This document shows, piece after piece, positions 18,048 through 26,526 of a stretch of 61,651 nt of DNA (position 1 is its first letter; every line of letters begins with the position of its first letter). This DNA is from Clostridiaceae bacterium (lineage in GTDB: Bacteria > Bacillota > Clostridia > Lachnospirales > Lachnospiraceae), in NCBI GenBank assembly GCA_910575795.1, contig CAJTGE010000021.1, forward strand, positions 1 to 61,651. Reading direction: 5' to 3'. Below the pieces are notes generated by a model. The model did not search any database and was not told the DNA's origin. It was given only the letters and a program-made list of their open reading frames with translations. The position numbers and the translations under genes are program-made.

Positions 18048-18485
18048 TTAACTCTCTTCAATCCCGTCCAGCACTTTTACTTTTTTGATATCATAATCAG
18101 CCTTCCGGTAATTGTAAGAGGCATTGGGGCATATCCCCAGCCGCTTCAGAAGCCAGCGGGGGCCGAACTCCATATGGTATTGGTCGATAAAATGGTAAGC
18201 CTCTAACCGATTTCCTTCGCAAAGAATGCCGCCGCTTTTTAGAAACGCTATCTCCTTCCTGAGCTCCTCATTTTCCCTTTTCAAGCGAAGGTTCTCTTTC
18301 ATGGAATCGTAGTCTTCTTTGGCTTACGAGCTTGTTTGTCATTCTTTGCCGAATTCGCTGCACCACTTGGGGACGCTGGCCCTGGATACACCATACTCTG
18401 CGGTGATGCTTTTGCAGGTGCAGTCTTCTTCCTCATGGAGGCGGACAATCTTCTTCTTGAATTCGGGTGTGTAAATCTGTGGCAT
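18048..18485 (-). pseudogene. IS3-family transposase relic
   Basis: On the minus strand from ATG 18485, about 48 codons encode the N-terminal helix-turn-helix of an IS3-type OrfA (YTPEFKKKIVRLHEE, then ITAEYGVSRASVPKW). After a frame change, 18302-18048 encodes the leucine-zipper-like end of OrfA (LRLKRENEELRKEIAFL) and the first part of OrfB (YHMEFGPRWLLKRLG). The catalytic DDE region is missing and no matching inverted ends were found. It abuts the end of direct repeat B. Confidence 0.75.
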
Positions 18486-18687
18486 AGTGAGCACCTCTTT
18501 CTTTGCGTTTTTATTATATCTTATTAGCCACTCCCATTACAACTTTATTATATCACTTTAACCAGTGGAAACTTCCTGGGTCATCCATCTGAAACATATG
18601 CGAAGGTCCGCATGGTGGAATATGAGCCGACCATTCTGGGATGACCATCTGCTTTTTTGGAATTTGGCAGGCAGCAAAGTGCCAAAG

Positions 18688-18858
18688 CGCTCTTGTCCGG
18701 TACATTGTATTTCCATACTTAATACGGAAAAACAAAAGGCATGGAAGGAGAGGAGGACATGCAAAATTCTGGAAACAGAAATGCAACTACAAAAAATAAG
18801 GATTGCGGGGAAACCTAGCTTATTGTATAATAAAGTTGGGTATATTCCTGCGCAGGAG
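18688..18858 (+). repeat. Direct repeat A, second copy
   Basis: This is the second copy of the leader at 16338-16506. It keeps CCATACTTAAT and the TTGCGG-17-TATAAT promoter (18803-18831). Confidence 0.9.
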
Positions 18859-18865
18859 GAAAAAC

Positions 18866-19681
18866 ATGACAGACGCAGAGAAAGCATTAGCGAGGCAGTT
18901 TCAACCGGTCACGATCCGGGATGACATGATGTTCGGCACAGTCATGGCAGACCCGGAATACTGTAAGCCATTCCTGGAAACTATCCTGGGGATAAAGATC
19001 AGGAAGATCGAGTATCCCGAGAGGCAGAAGACTATCGACCTTGCGCTCCAGGCAAAATCGATCCGGATGGATGTTTATGTTGAGGATGACGAACACACGA
19101 TTTATGACGTCGAAATGCAGACGGGGAAAGCCAGGAACCTTCCCAAACGCTCCAGATATTATCAGGGGTTGATTGATCTGAACGTCCTTGCAAAAGGGGA
19201 AGATTACAGCAAGCTGAAGAAGAGCCTGGTGATTTTTGTCTGTACGTTCGATCCCTTCGGTTTCGATCAGTACCTTTATCCATTCGAATACCAATGCCGG
19301 CTGAACGATGGCTCGAATTATTTTCTGGGGGATGGTACCTGGAAGATATTTGTTAATACTAAAGGACGTAAGGGAGATGTAAGCGATGAGTTTAAATCCT
19401 TGATGCACTATATTACAGATGGGGAAGTAAACGATTCGTATACCCAGGCGTTGGAAAAGAAAGTATCTCTCATCAACAACAATGAAGAATGGAAGGTGAG
19501 TTATATGACATGGGCAATCAAACTGGCAGATGAACGATGGGAAGGCCGCGAGGAAGGCAATATCATAACACTGTACGATCTATATTGTGATGGTGATCTT
19601 CCATTACAGAAAGCAGCCGCTAAGGCGAAGATGTCTGAGACGGATTTTCTTAAGGCAGCAAAGAAACTCAAAAAGGCATGA
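18866..19681 (+). CDS. PD-(D/E)XK nuclease-family transposase (Rpn-like) 2
   Basis: This is a 271-aa protein with a clear start (GCAGGAGG, then ATG 18866). It is a classic member of the PD-(D/E)XK nuclease family transposases (PDDEXK_2 type): MFGTVMADPEYCKPFLE near residue 17, then the catalytic core MDVYVEDDE...YDVEMQTG (about 66-85), followed by SRYYQGLIDLNVL. The C-terminal tail is the same as the orphan tail at 17473-17701. Its promoter region is shared with the first nuclease gene, though the nuclease cores differ greatly. Unrelated cores between conserved leader and tail suggest modular exchange. Confidence 0.85.
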   Translation: MTDAEKALARQFQPVTIRDDMMFGTVMADPEYCKPFLETILGIKIRKIEYPERQKTIDLALQAKSIRMDVYVEDDEHTIYDVEMQTGKARNLPKRSRYYQGLIDLNVLAKGEDYSKLKKSLVIFVCTFDPFGFDQYLYPFEYQCRLNDGSNYFLGDGTWKIFVNTKGRKGDVSDEFKSLMHYITDGEVNDSYTQALEKKVSLINNNEEWKVSYMTWAIKLADERWEGREEGNIITLYDLYCDGDLPLQKAAAKAKMSETDFLKAAKKLKKA

Positions 19682-19691
19682 TTCTCTCAAG

Positions 19692-19715
19692 GCCCCGAAA
19701 TTTTTCGGGGCTTTT
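19692..19715 (+). terminator. Rho-independent terminator (second copy)
   Basis: GCCCCGAAA/TTTCGGGGC stem with a following T-run, as at 17712-17735. It ends the 18866 gene. Confidence 0.9.
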
Positions 19716-19780
19716 GCTGTTTTCAAAAAATATCTACAGAAAATCCTGGTGCCAGGCAAATGGCAGGAAAGAAAAAAAGA

Positions 19781-19808
19781 CCAGCGGAGAAATCCTGCTG
19801 GCCTTTTT
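19781..19808. terminator. Bidirectional terminator between convergent genes
   Basis: A CCAGC...GCTGG stem has TTTTT on the plus side and a run of A residues (Ts on the minus strand) on the other. It serves the end of the nuclease module and of the minus-strand helicase. Confidence 0.7.
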
Positions 19809-19821
19809 GCGTAGATGCGAC

Positions 19822-21867
19822 TTAATAAGTAAAGATTTTAACTTCGTTTCTGAACCTTACAGAAAGGATACCGGAACGGTTAGATACGACTGTGCCGCTT
19901 CCCAGGGACAGGTGGTACACCAGTTCCCCTTTTACAAACTTTCCGAGGTCATCCGTCCGGAACCCGGAACGCATAGCAGTAATACTGTTTTCCCGGAGTT
20001 TTTTCTGTTCTGTGCTGGAAACAGCAGCTTTGGCTGGTGAGCGCATCTCCTTGATAAACTTGGATGGCAGCACCTTTGTTTCCGTATCCTTCTGGCCTTT
20101 CCTTGTCCCGTAATTCATAATATGGAGTGTTTCCCGGGCCCTTGTGCAGGCTACATAAAACAATCTGCGCTCCTCCTCAACATCGCATACATCGTTTTTG
20201 CACTCATATGGCACGGTGCCGCTACAGCAGTCGATAATAAACACATGGTCCCATTCCAGACCTTTTGAACGGTGCATCGTGGCCAGGAGCACCCCGTCTT
20301 CCTTGTGTGCCTTAATTGTATTGTGGAACTCACGGATATGTTTCTTCGCGTATTTCATCCACTGCTCCAGATCCCCGCACACTGCTGCGTCCTTGACGAA
20401 TGTGTCGCATTTGGCATCCATGGCCACATTGGATATTCCGGACTGCTCCGCATACTCTTCCAGGAACTCCGAGTAGCGTATCTGCTTTAAGATGTAGGGG
20501 ATCCGATCTTTGAAGGGGAGCGCAGAAAGCCGCTTCATCTGGGAGAAATAATCCTGGATCCCTCTGATGGCGTAACTTTTCCAGGTACGGGAAACCGCCT
20601 GCGTGATCCGGTCCCTGTCATAAGGCATATTGACAAACATCCTCTGGCTTAAGTACCGTTTCGGCCGGTTCAGGATCCGTAAAAAGTCCGCCATGCTGCC
20701 GTTCCCGTCCGCCAGCCTCAAGTACGCGTACAGGTCTGTGAAGCTCCAGTGCTCATACACGTCCCTGACGACATCTTGGGAAGAGAACGGGATCTTGTTC
20801 TCTGTGAAAATGCCTGCCGCCTGTTCCAGCTGTGCATTCGTTCTGGCAAGGACGGCGCACTTGGCGAATCCTTCCCTTGAACCATAGGAAACTGCTATCC
20901 TTTTGATTTCATCCGCCAGATGAGTCATTTCCTCATCGCGGTCATGGGCTGTGTCATAGATAACAGGGTTTTGTGTGCCGCTTTCCCTGAAGGCCCTGAT
21001 ATCCTTGGGAAAACGGTTCTTGTTGTACCCGATCAGCACACTGGCCGGACCTATGATCCCCGGCACAGAACGGTAATTCGTAGACATGTTGATGACCTTG
21101 CACCTGGGGAAGTCTTTGTTGAAAGACAGCATGATCGACGGCACAGCGCCGCGAAACCCGTAAATGGACTGATCATCATCACCGACCACGCACAGGTTCC
21201 CGTTTTCCCCTGCCAGCAGGTAAAGAATCTCCTTCTGGATAGGGTTCGTGTCCTGGTACTCATCACAGATGATGAACCGGAACTTTTCCCGGAACATGGA
21301 GAGGATCCCTGGCCTTTCCGTAAGAAGCCGTTTTCCGTGGATCAGAAGGTCGTCGAAATCTATACATCCGGAGGCATCCTTGGTGTTTTCGTAAGCCTTC
21401 ACGAAGGCCTTGAACTCCATCTCCGTAAGGGTCAGTTCTGACCGCCCTTTTAAGATGCCTGTGTTCTTGAACAGGCCAATATCATTTTTTATATTCTTAA
21501 AATCTTCAAAATATTTCTGTACCGCAGCGGCCGCTGACCGCAGGGCGGTGTCTGTTTCCGAGGCATCCATGATATGGAAGCCGTTCATGCCGGCAGCATA
21601 CATGATCCGGATACACAGGGCATGAATTGTGCAGAATGTTACGGGGGCATCCCCGTAAGTATCCGCAAACCGTTTCTTCATTTCTTTCGCTGCGGCCTCC
21701 GTAAAGGTGACCATCAGGATTGATGAAGGAGCGATCCCCTGGCTGATCATGTTCCTAATCCGCCGCAGCATCGTTGTCGTCTTTCCGGAACCCGGACAGC
21801 TGACGAGCAGGACCTGCCCGTAGACGGCTTGGATCGCTTCCTCCTGGGCTGTGTTCTTTTGCATCAT
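19822..21867 (-). CDS. UvrD/Rep-type ATP-dependent DNA helicase
   Basis: This is a 681-aa minus-strand protein from ATG 21867, chosen because TTAGGAGG lies 8 nt upstream. It is a superfamily-1 helicase that unwinds DNA in repair or replication. Motifs in order are the Q-motif region, Walker A SCPGSGKTTT (residues 23-32, Lys29), motif Ia VTFTEAAAKEM, Walker B DEYQDTN (202-208), motif III GDDDQSIYGFRGA, motif V TMHRSKGLEWDHV, and motif VI FYVACTRARETL. At about 680 aa it is slightly shorter than PcrA (about 720-740). It may be the element's own replication or repair helicase. Its promoter region carries both recurring motifs (21905-21944). Confidence 0.9.
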   Translation of the reverse strand: MMQKNTAQEEAIQAVYGQVLLVSCPGSGKTTTMLRRIRNMISQGIAPSSILMVTFTEAAAKEMKKRFADTYGDAPVTFCTIHALCIRIMYAAGMNGFHIMDASETDTALRSAAAAVQKYFEDFKNIKNDIGLFKNTGILKGRSELTLTEMEFKAFVKAYENTKDASGCIDFDDLLIHGKRLLTERPGILSMFREKFRFIICDEYQDTNPIQKEILYLLAGENGNLCVVGDDDQSIYGFRGAVPSIMLSFNKDFPRCKVINMSTNYRSVPGIIGPASVLIGYNKNRFPKDIRAFRESGTQNPVIYDTAHDRDEEMTHLADEIKRIAVSYGSREGFAKCAVLARTNAQLEQAAGIFTENKIPFSSQDVVRDVYEHWSFTDLYAYLRLADGNGSMADFLRILNRPKRYLSQRMFVNMPYDRDRITQAVSRTWKSYAIRGIQDYFSQMKRLSALPFKDRIPYILKQIRYSEFLEEYAEQSGISNVAMDAKCDTFVKDAAVCGDLEQWMKYAKKHIREFHNTIKAHKEDGVLLATMHRSKGLEWDHVFIIDCCSGTVPYECKNDVCDVEEERRLFYVACTRARETLHIMNYGTRKGQKDTETKVLPSKFIKEMRSPAKAAVSSTEQKKLRENSITAMRSGFRTDDLGKFVKGELVYHLSLGSGTVVSNRSGILSVRFRNEVKIFTY

Positions 21868-21904
21868 ACGCGTTTTCCTCCTAATATCTTTGTATTCTTC
21901 CCTG

Positions 21905-21944
21905 AAAGTATGGCTCACGGTGCAGCCTGATTTTTCTGCAGATA
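21905..21944 (-). promoter_or_regulatory. Putative two-part promoter of uvrD-like gene
   Basis: Read on the minus strand, TATCTGCAGAAAAA begins at 21944 and CCATACTTTC at 21913, ending 37 nt before the start codon. The same pair with the same offset (32 here, 33 there) and the same GAGCCATACTTTCAG core lies before the recD-like gene at 27813-27855. The role as promoter is inference. Confidence 0.5.
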
Positions 21945-21987
21945 GCAAAAATAAGAAAAAACAAAAGGAACAGGCATATGCCATTGA

Positions 21988-21995
21988 CATACTTT
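21988..21995 (+). promoter_or_regulatory. CATACTTT motif before HAD relic
   Basis: TTGACATACTTTATATAG contains the recurring CATACTTT, 43 nt before the ATG at 22031. It lies in the divergent region shared with the helicase gene. A sigma-A reading (TTGACA as -35) has no well-spaced -10. Confidence 0.35.
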
Positions 21996-22030
21996 ATATA
22001 GAAAAAATAAAAGGCAGGGAGGATACACAG

Positions 22031-22578
22031 ATGTTAGTTGACGCAAAAAGAAACGAAATGTGGTTTACAGACATGGATGGTACCATTGCGGAGTGGAGGC
22101 CGGCATGGATAGCCAGCTCCGGACACCTGGCTATTTCAGGAACCTTAAGCCGACCAGCTTTTTGGCGCCACTTAAGGAGCATGCGGCAATGGGCGGGGAA
22201 ATTTATATTTTAAGCAGCTGCCTGACCGGCTGCCAGGCCTTGCAGGACAAACAGGGCTGGGTGGATGAATATCTCCCGGAAGTGAAGCGGGAACGAAGGC
22301 TGTTCGTCCCATGCGGCATTAATTAAGCGGATTTTGTGAAAGAATGGTTTGGGCTGGATACGCTGACAGAAGAGATGTTCCTGTTCGATGACTTCTCCAG
22401 AAACCTGCACGAATGGAAATCCGCAGGTGGAAAAGGTATCAAATGCTACAACGGGCTCAACGGAAACCATGGGACATGGGCCGGAGCCGGGGTCATGTGG
22501 AGTGCGGAACTTAAGGAGCTCCTGAACGTATCCATTGGGATGGCTACAGGGACACCAATGGAAGCATCTGTTGCTTAG
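22031..22578 (+). pseudogene. Broken HAD-family phosphatase/nucleotidase
   Basis: The start is normal (GGGAGG site, ATG 22031) and encodes WFTDMDGTIAEW, the DxDGT motif of HAD hydrolases. The frame shifts by about codon 35. The alternative frame then carries GYFRNLKPTSFL, IYILSSCL, a TAA at 22324, and LFDDFSRNLHEW, which is the second Asp-Asp motif of HAD enzymes related to 5'-nucleotidases. One frameshift plus one nonsense codon (probably K to stop) make it inactive. Confidence 0.75.
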
Positions 22579-22909
22579 ACAAAAAAGTATCAAAAAACGC
22601 TATCCGCAGAAAATGGGCGATATTCCGCCAACTGGTGCGGCAGGAGCATAGCGAAACTTAAAAGCAGTAGAAAAAATGGCGGGAAACTGACGGGAAAACA
22701 GCGAAAAGTGCGGCGCGGACAGGACAAAAAATATGCCGTATTTTTTTATACCTAAAACCAGCAGAAAAATCGTGGACATACGTCATTCTTTTATATATTG
22801 AATCAAAGACAATAACAGGTACTGCGCTCATAAAAACGTAGCCCTGTAAGGAAGGAGGTATGTGCTGTGTTCCTCTGCGTAAGAAGCAGATGTCCACGGC
22901 ATACGACTT
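22579..22909 (+). promoter_or_regulatory. Upstream region of ssb-like operon
   Basis: TATCCGCAGA lies at 22601-22610, preceded by AAAAAACGC, and the CATAC-type motif GGACATACGTC is near 22775. AAGGAGG at 22851-22858 precedes an out-of-frame ATG (22860) of an overlapping leader frame, while the ssb-like start at 22910 has no good site of its own. I see no other gene. Confidence 0.45.
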
Positions 22910-23818
22910 ATGGCGAGGCATAACGAAACAACACTGTATGGGCAGATTTCGCATGAACCTATCCTGCTGCGGGAATCATCCCAGGATCCAAAGAGCAGGC
23001 TCGTCCGCGCCCTTGCGCCCATTACCGTCATCCGCGGTATCCGGGATTTTGGGGCAAAGGATAACCGTATGAGGCTGGATGAGCTGACCGTCATGAGCGG
23101 CAACGAGAAGATCATGAAATTTATGAAGGAGTGGCATCCGGGGGATATTGTGTCCCTGCGCGGAACACTGGTCACCATCGATCACCAGAAGTACTGTAAA
23201 TGCGGGGAATGCGGGCATACACAGGCTTATCCGGGGTATTCAACTTACGTCTACCCGATCCATGCCGGGCTGGTGGCCCAGGGATATACCCCGGAGCAGG
23301 GGCTTGCCGACCTGCGTAATAACGCCGAAGTCTCAAACCGGATCACTGTGATCGGGAAGGCATGCGGCAAACCGACGCTGCACAGGCATGCAAAGAGCGG
23401 CACGCCAATCGCCAGCTATATCCTGGACATTGAGAGGAAGTACCGGGTGAAGGAAGATCTTGACTCCAACCGGCATGATTTCCCGGCAGTGAAGTCTTAC
23501 GGCGAGATCGCGGAGAATGACGCCATAGCGATCGAGGAGGGAGGGCTGGTCTTCATTGACGGGCAGCTCCAGGTCAGGGATTATACCAGGACGCTTACCT
23601 GTGAGGACTGCGGGGCAGCTATCCGGCAGAAAGACCAGGTAACGGAGATCGTCCCGTATTCCACGGAATACCTGACCGGCTGCTACGCCATGGAGGATGT
23701 TATGGCGATGCGCGAGCAGGCCAGGGAACAGATGGAGTTTACAGCAACGCAGGAAATGTTCAGCAGGAGTAAGCAGGATGGGGATTCAGATTCCGGGTGG
23801 GAGGATGGTGATGAGTGA
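22910..23818 (+). CDS. Double-OB SSB-like protein 1
   Basis: This is a 302-aa protein. The C-terminal half has a clear SSB-type OB fold: NRITVIGKACGKP..., SGTPIASYILDI, then GEIAENDAIAIEEGGLVFIDGQLQ, which matches the GRLAE...GS.V.VEGRL pattern of single-strand binding proteins. The N-terminal half (residues 5-95) looks like another OB fold (TLYGQI, DIVSLRGTL). Cys clusters near 95-100 (CKCGECG) and 225 (CEDCG) suggest bound zinc. The acidic tail (GWEDGDE) recalls the SSB C-terminus that recruits partner proteins. It would coat single-stranded element DNA during transfer or replication. ATG 22910 is the only start in frame after a stop at 22880. Confidence 0.75.
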   Translation: MARHNETTLYGQISHEPILLRESSQDPKSRLVRALAPITVIRGIRDFGAKDNRMRLDELTVMSGNEKIMKFMKEWHPGDIVSLRGTLVTIDHQKYCKCGECGHTQAYPGYSTYVYPIHAGLVAQGYTPEQGLADLRNNAEVSNRITVIGKACGKPTLHRHAKSGTPIASYILDIERKYRVKEDLDSNRHDFPAVKSYGEIAENDAIAIEEGGLVFIDGQLQVRDYTRTLTCEDCGAAIRQKDQVTEIVPYSTEYLTGCYAMEDVMAMREQAREQMEFTATQEMFSRSKQDGDSDSGWEDGDE

Positions 23819-23867
23819 TGAGCGGTATACAGGATCAAAAAAATTAGAAAAACAGGAGGAAAAAGCC

Positions 23868-24791
23868 ATGGCAAGGCACAATGAAGTGACGCTGTACGGC
23901 CAGGTTGCCAAACCTCCGGTTTTATTGCAAAAGCCCCAGAATGACCCGAACGGCAAACTCATCCGTGTGCTCCTGCCCCTTACCGTCATCCGCGGCATCC
24001 GGGATTTCGGCGCGAAAGACCAGAGGCTGAAACTGGATGAAGTGATTGTCATGAGCGACAACGAAAGGTTCCTGGATATCATGAGGGCATGGAAACAGGG
24101 GGACGTGATAACCATGCGGGGGACGCTGATCACGAACCGCTATCTGAAACGCTGTACCTGCGGACAATGTGGAAATGAGCAGACGTTCCAGGGGTATTCG
24201 GCTTACATCTACCCGATCTACGCCCGGCTGGTAGCCCAGGGCTACACCCCGGAGCAGGGGCTTGCCGAACTGCGCCGCAACGCGGAAGTCTCAAACCGGA
24301 TCACCGTGATCGGGACGGCATGCAGCAAACCGTTGTTCCACAGGCACGAAAGGAGCGGCACCCCGATCAGCAGCTACACCATTGATATTAAGCGGAAGTA
24401 CCGGATCAAGGGAGTCCCTGATCCTGACCAGCATGATTTCCCGATTGTCAAGTCTTACGGCAAAGTGGCGGAAAATGATTATATGGCGATCGAGGAAGGG
24501 GGCCTGGTTTTTATTGACGGGCAGCTGCAGGTCCGCAATTATGACAGGACGTTTATTTGTGAAACCTGTGGGGCAGAGATCAAAAAGAAAGACAATGTGA
24601 CGGAGATCGTGCCGTACGCTACGGAATATCTGACTGGCTGCCATTCGATGACGGATATCATCACCGCAAGGGGACAGGCAAAAGAGCAGGCGGAACTGCA
24701 GGACGCCTGGGAGATGCCTGAGGGGATTGAAGAAGATGAGACGGGTACGGGCTGGGAAGATACCAGGATGATTGGCAAGGCAGCAAAATAA
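23868..24791 (+). CDS. Double-OB SSB-like protein 2
   Basis: This is a 307-aa paralogue of the previous gene, similar over its whole length. It has the same MARHNE start, the shared VIRGIRDFGAKD, VAQGYTPEQGLA, and SNRITVIG...HRH...SGTPI...DI, then IEEGGLVFIDGQLQVR. Cys clusters are kept (CTCGQCG, CETCG). The start is fixed by AGGAGG 8 nt before ATG. The acidic tail differs, ending in basic residues. It lies 49 bp after the first copy, so this is a tandem duplication. The two could form a heteromer or act at different stages. Confidence 0.75.
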   Translation: MARHNEVTLYGQVAKPPVLLQKPQNDPNGKLIRVLLPLTVIRGIRDFGAKDQRLKLDEVIVMSDNERFLDIMRAWKQGDVITMRGTLITNRYLKRCTCGQCGNEQTFQGYSAYIYPIYARLVAQGYTPEQGLAELRRNAEVSNRITVIGTACSKPLFHRHERSGTPISSYTIDIKRKYRIKGVPDPDQHDFPIVKSYGKVAENDYMAIEEGGLVFIDGQLQVRNYDRTFICETCGAEIKKKDNVTEIVPYATEYLTGCHSMTDIITARGQAKEQAELQDAWEMPEGIEEDETGTGWEDTRMIGKAAK

Positions 24792-24811
24792 CTGAAAGGA
24801 GTTTTTATTTA

Positions 24812-26074
24812 ATGGAAAAGATCTTAAAACCTGAACAGAAAACATATCTGATCCTGTGCCTGGCATCAGGCATGATGGATGGATGTGCGGGAAAGGAAGA
24901 GTTAAAGGCCGATTACCAGATCATTTCCCGGATCTACTCAAACGCATTTGCGGGCATGATCCGGTATGGCTTCATGCCTGCTTGCGAGGCGAAGGACGGG
25001 GTGTCGTTTTTAACACTGGATCTGGAAGGGGGCGTATACAGATGCCCGGCAAGGACGGTAAAGAATATCCTGAAAGCGGAGTTTGCCGCCGTAGAGGAGA
25101 AACTTCCAAAGGCTGCTGCAATGGCCGCGGAAGAGGAAGCCAGGCTGGCAGCGGAACTGAAGAACCGGGAGAAACGAGGAAAACCGGGCATCTCCAGCGA
25201 GACAGGGCAGGCAGCCGCAGAACCGGTAAAGAAGCCGGAGCCGCCTGTGCGGGGGGTGCGTGAGCCGGAGCTGTCTATGCGGGCCGAAGAAGAAACGGCA
25301 TCCAGCCAGGATACTGCCGCCAGGCCCCTTCCTGGAATATTTTCGCGGTTCCTCCCCAAAAGCAAAAAGCAGGAAGCGCTGAACGCAGCGCCTGCCGTAC
25401 AGCCGATACAGAAGGAAGCTGCAGTTCCTGATGTGATCCCACAGACAGCAGAAGAGGAATGTGGCGAGCGAATCTGCCACACCCATTACGTAATGCTAAG
25501 GAAAACTTATGGGATCCAGGTGACAGGGCCGTATATGATTCAGATATGGCCGACGGAAGTAATCGAAATGTACCCGGAACGGCTGCCATCGGCAATCTTC
25601 GTCCGCGCCCAGGCGCCGAACGGTACAGCCGTCTGCAAAGTTAGCGAGGGACGCGCCAGGTATATCGTGCTGGAGATCGACAACAAGCAGTTTAATGTGT
25701 TTGGTTTCTGGGAAGGCGGGAAGTTCATCACCGAGGTGGCGGCGATTAATAAAACGGCGAGCATCTTCACTATGAGCGAGGAAGTGGAACAGGAGTGCCC
25801 GGAGCAGGTATCGGACGTATTCCTTGACCAGTTCCGATCCAGGGAACCGCACCGGCCTGAATTTTTCGTAGTCCCTGTCAGCAACGTGATCCAGGAGGAA
25901 GGAACAGTCCCCATTGCAGCGTTCATCAAAGTCAGGGATAAAAACTACCCGGTAAGCGCCAGGGGAAGCGGGAACACGCTCCGTTTCACTTATGAAAACG
26001 TGCTTTCCGAGATCAGCGGGTGGTGGGAGGACGGGAAATTTGTTTTTGCCGTCCGGCCCGTAGAGGAGGAATAG
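24812..26074 (+). CDS. Unknown protein with duplicated C-terminal domain
   Basis: This is a 420-aa protein with an AAAGGAG site, 20 bp after the second ssb-like gene. I recognise no family. Residues 1-95 form a helical domain, and residues 95-215 are a charged Glu/Ala/Pro linker. Residues 230-310 and 345-420 look like two copies of one beta-rich domain, each ending in a similar strand (FWEGGKFITEV and WWEDGKFVFAV). The position in the SSB/sigma/helicase block suggests a DNA-processing partner, which is context only. Confidence 0.6.
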   Translation: MEKILKPEQKTYLILCLASGMMDGCAGKEELKADYQIISRIYSNAFAGMIRYGFMPACEAKDGVSFLTLDLEGGVYRCPARTVKNILKAEFAAVEEKLPKAAAMAAEEEARLAAELKNREKRGKPGISSETGQAAAEPVKKPEPPVRGVREPELSMRAEEETASSQDTAARPLPGIFSRFLPKSKKQEALNAAPAVQPIQKEAAVPDVIPQTAEEECGERICHTHYVMLRKTYGIQVTGPYMIQIWPTEVIEMYPERLPSAIFVRAQAPNGTAVCKVSEGRARYIVLEIDNKQFNVFGFWEGGKFITEVAAINKTASIFTMSEEVEQECPEQVSDVFLDQFRSREPHRPEFFVVPVSNVIQEEGTVPIAAFIKVRDKNYPVSARGSGNTLRFTYENVLSEISGWWEDGKFVFAVRPVEEE

Positions 26075-26085
26075 AAGCCCGGACA

Positions 26086-26276
26086 GCGGCCAAAATGTGC
26101 GGATTATCCGTTGAAAATAAGCAGGGCGGCTACCCGAAATACAGGGCGGCTGCTTTGCCTGCGAAAAATCAAAAAAATAAAATAATTGTGGGAAATCGCA
26201 GTTTATCGCCTATAATCACCATGCCGAAGAGGAACCGGCCGGAACAATTAGGAAGAAGGACGAAAGGAGGGCGGTT
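26086..26276 (+). promoter_or_regulatory. Likely promoter region for sigma-factor pair
   Basis: TTGTGG (26186-26191), a 19-bp spacer and TATAAT (26211-26216) make a passable sigma-A promoter. GGATTATCCG near 26100 is palindromic. AAAGGAGG (26263-26270) serves the TTG start at 26277. Confidence 0.4.
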
Positions 26277-26492
26277 TTGCAGCACAATACAAAAAAAATA
26301 AACAGTTTTATCCGGTATGTTGAAAACTGCCAGGAAGAGATGCCGTACAGCGATATCCTGAACGGCTGGCTGGAGAGGACAGGGGAACGCATGGATGCGG
26401 AAGAACTCAAATACTACATTGGGCTGATCCCGATGATCTGTAAACGAAAGCGGCTGAGAAGCCACGCAACGGAAACAGCGGCACAAAGATAA
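26277..26492 (+). CDS. Small protein upstream of sigma factor
   Basis: This is a 71-aa protein from TTG 26277, supported by AAAGGAGG 6 nt upstream. It is helical and charged and ends basic (CKRKRLRSHATETAAQR), with no recognised domain. It lies 34 bp before the sigma-factor gene and is surely co-transcribed. A partner or antagonist of the sigma factor is possible but unproven. Confidence 0.55.
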   Translation: MQHNTKKINSFIRYVENCQEEMPYSDILNGWLERTGERMDAEELKYYIGLIPMICKRKRLRSHATETAAQR

Positions 26493-26526
26493 GGATGCCA
26501 ATAGCCAAAACAAGGAGGGAAGGAAC

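Larger units (their letters stand above)
17576..18052 (+). repeat. Direct repeat B: nuclease tail and 3' flank, interrupted
   Basis: This matches 19556-19842 at high identity: tail codons, terminator, TATCCACAGA/TATCTACAGA, and a second hairpin with GTAGATGCGACTTAATAAGTAAA. This copy is split by a 179-bp insertion at 17812-17990. Confidence 0.88.

Noticed and set aside
22031..22578. HAD gene as a case of programmed frameshift or stop read-through
   Set aside because: It needs both a frameshift and a read-through with no slippery run or structure visible. Simple decay is more likely, as in neighbouring genes.
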